From Pseudomonadota bacterium (GTDB taxonomy: Bacteria > Pseudomonadota > Gammaproteobacteria > UBA4575), in the NCBI GenBank assembly GCA_009839635.1, contig VXPJ01000142.1, positions 1-5,574 on the forward strand: DNA of 5,574 bases, in the 5' to 3' direction. Both the position numbers and the translations under genes were made by a program. Shown one piece after another: positions 4,987-5,574 of the stretch. The first letter of the stretch is position 1. The number at the start of each line of letters is the position of its first letter. Under the pieces are notes generated by a model that was not told the origin of the DNA, made no database searches, and saw only the letters and a program-made list of their open reading frames with translations.

Positions 4987-5574
4987 CTAGCAGCTGTAGT
5001 ACATATCGAATTCGATCGGATGGGTGGACATGCGAAGGGCAGTCACCTCTTCCATCTTCAGTTCGATATAGCCATCGATGAGGTCATCGGAGAACGCACC
5101 TCCGGCCTTGAGGAACTCCCGGTCGCCGTCCAGGGCCTCAAGGGCCTGATCCAGAGAAGCGCACACCGTGGGGATGTTGGCTTCTTCTTCGGGAGGCAGG
5201 TCATACAGGTCCTTGTCGATCGGGGCACCCGGGTCAATCTGGTTCTGGATCCCGTCAAGTCCGGCCAGCAGCATGGCTGCATAGGTCAGGTACGGATTGC
5301 CCGCAGAATCCGGGAAGCGGACCTCGATACGCCTTGCCTTGGCATTGGCCTCATGGGGGATCCGGATGGAAGCCGAACGGTTGCGGGCCGAGTAGGCCAA
5401 CATCACCGGGGCCTCGAAGCCCGGCACCAGGCGCTTGTAGCTGTTCGTGGTTGCATTTGAAAACGCATTGATCGCACGTGCGTGCTTGATGATGCCGCCG
5501 ATGTAGTAGAACGCCGTTTGCGACATGCCGCCGTACATGTCCCCCGTAAACAGGTTGTCGCCGTCCTTGAACAG
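4987..5574 (-). CDS. glnA: Glutamine synthetase type I (GSI-beta), C-terminal part
   Basis: Makes glutamine from glutamate, ammonia and ATP as a cytosolic dodecamer. The frame is open through the right window edge, so the ATG at 5538 is internal. The 195 visible residues align with about 274-468 of the enterobacterial enzyme, ending at the same C-terminus, so all of the N-terminal and most of the central region lie outside. Using that numbering: flap Glu327 (GFEAPVM), substrate-binding Arg339 and Arg344 (NRSASIR), Arg359 (RIEVRFPD), and Tyr397 in DLYDLPPEE, the residue adenylylated by GlnE. The presence of Tyr397 and the GSI-beta insert region indicates control by adenylylation through PII. 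TAG stop (4987-4989), last residue Cys. It is followed by a strong terminator and then ntrBC. Its own promoter is outside the window. Confidence 0.97.
   Translation of the reverse strand: MFKDGDNLFTGDMYGGMSQTAFYYIGGIIKHARAINAFSNATTNSYKRLVPGFEAPVMLAYSARNRSASIRIPHEANAKARRIEVRFPDSAGNPYLTYAAMLLAGLDGIQNQIDPGAPIDKDLYDLPPEEEANIPTVCASLDQALEALDGDREFLKAGGAFSDDLIDGYIELKMEEVTALRMSTHPIEFDMYYSC

Noticed and set aside
4812..5081. Plus-strand frame of 89 codons over the glnA-ntrB spacer
   Set aside because: It crosses the NtrC box, the terminator and the antisense of glnA, and shows no protein-like conservation.

Overview
The window reads as ordinary chromosome from a proteobacterium, most likely a gammaproteobacterium. 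The glnA-ntrB-ntrC order, an NtrC that follows the enterobacterial protein almost residue for residue, and a type I-beta glutamine synthetase with the adenylylation tyrosine all point that way. Two genes are cut by the window edges: pyrD on the left and glnA on the right. I cannot name a genus.

Layout, left to right. (1) nt 2-817, + strand: the C-terminal 271 residues of a class 1 (B-type, catalytic Cys) dihydroorotate dehydrogenase. (2) nt 818-1074: a spacer with a GC-rich hairpin just after pyrD and a striking 30-bp A/T-rich palindrome, a candidate operator for the next gene. (3) nt 1075-2205, + strand: znuA, a periplasmic zinc-binding protein with a very long His/Asp/Glu-rich loop built from an in-frame tandem duplication of 26 codons. 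(4) nt 2202-3596, - strand: ntrC, whose stop codon interlocks with that of znuA. (5) nt 3623-4675, - strand: ntrB, 26 bp upstream of ntrC and clearly in the same operon. (6) nt 4676-4986: a 311-bp regulatory spacer. (7) nt 4987-5574, - strand: the C-terminal 195 residues of glnA.

The right half is the nitrogen-control locus. NtrB (sensor kinase/phosphatase) acts on NtrC, an enhancer-binding activator of sigma-54 RNA polymerase, and GlnA assimilates ammonia. The glnA/ntrB spacer explains how the operon is split. A strong intrinsic terminator follows glnA. It is followed by a near-consensus NtrC box (4813-4829) and a sigma-54 -24/-12 promoter (4746-4762) that would start ntrBC transcription near 4735. 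This predicts that ntrBC is positively autoregulated from its own promoter rather than only by read-through from glnA. The predicted transcript would begin inside a perfect inverted repeat, and a second, mutually exclusive hairpin follows in the leader.

The left half has no obvious link to nitrogen control: pyrimidine synthesis next to a zinc-uptake binding protein without its ABC partners in view. I found no mobile element, CRISPR array, RNA gene or wholly novel system. The observations worth following up are regulatory sites and protein variants within known families.
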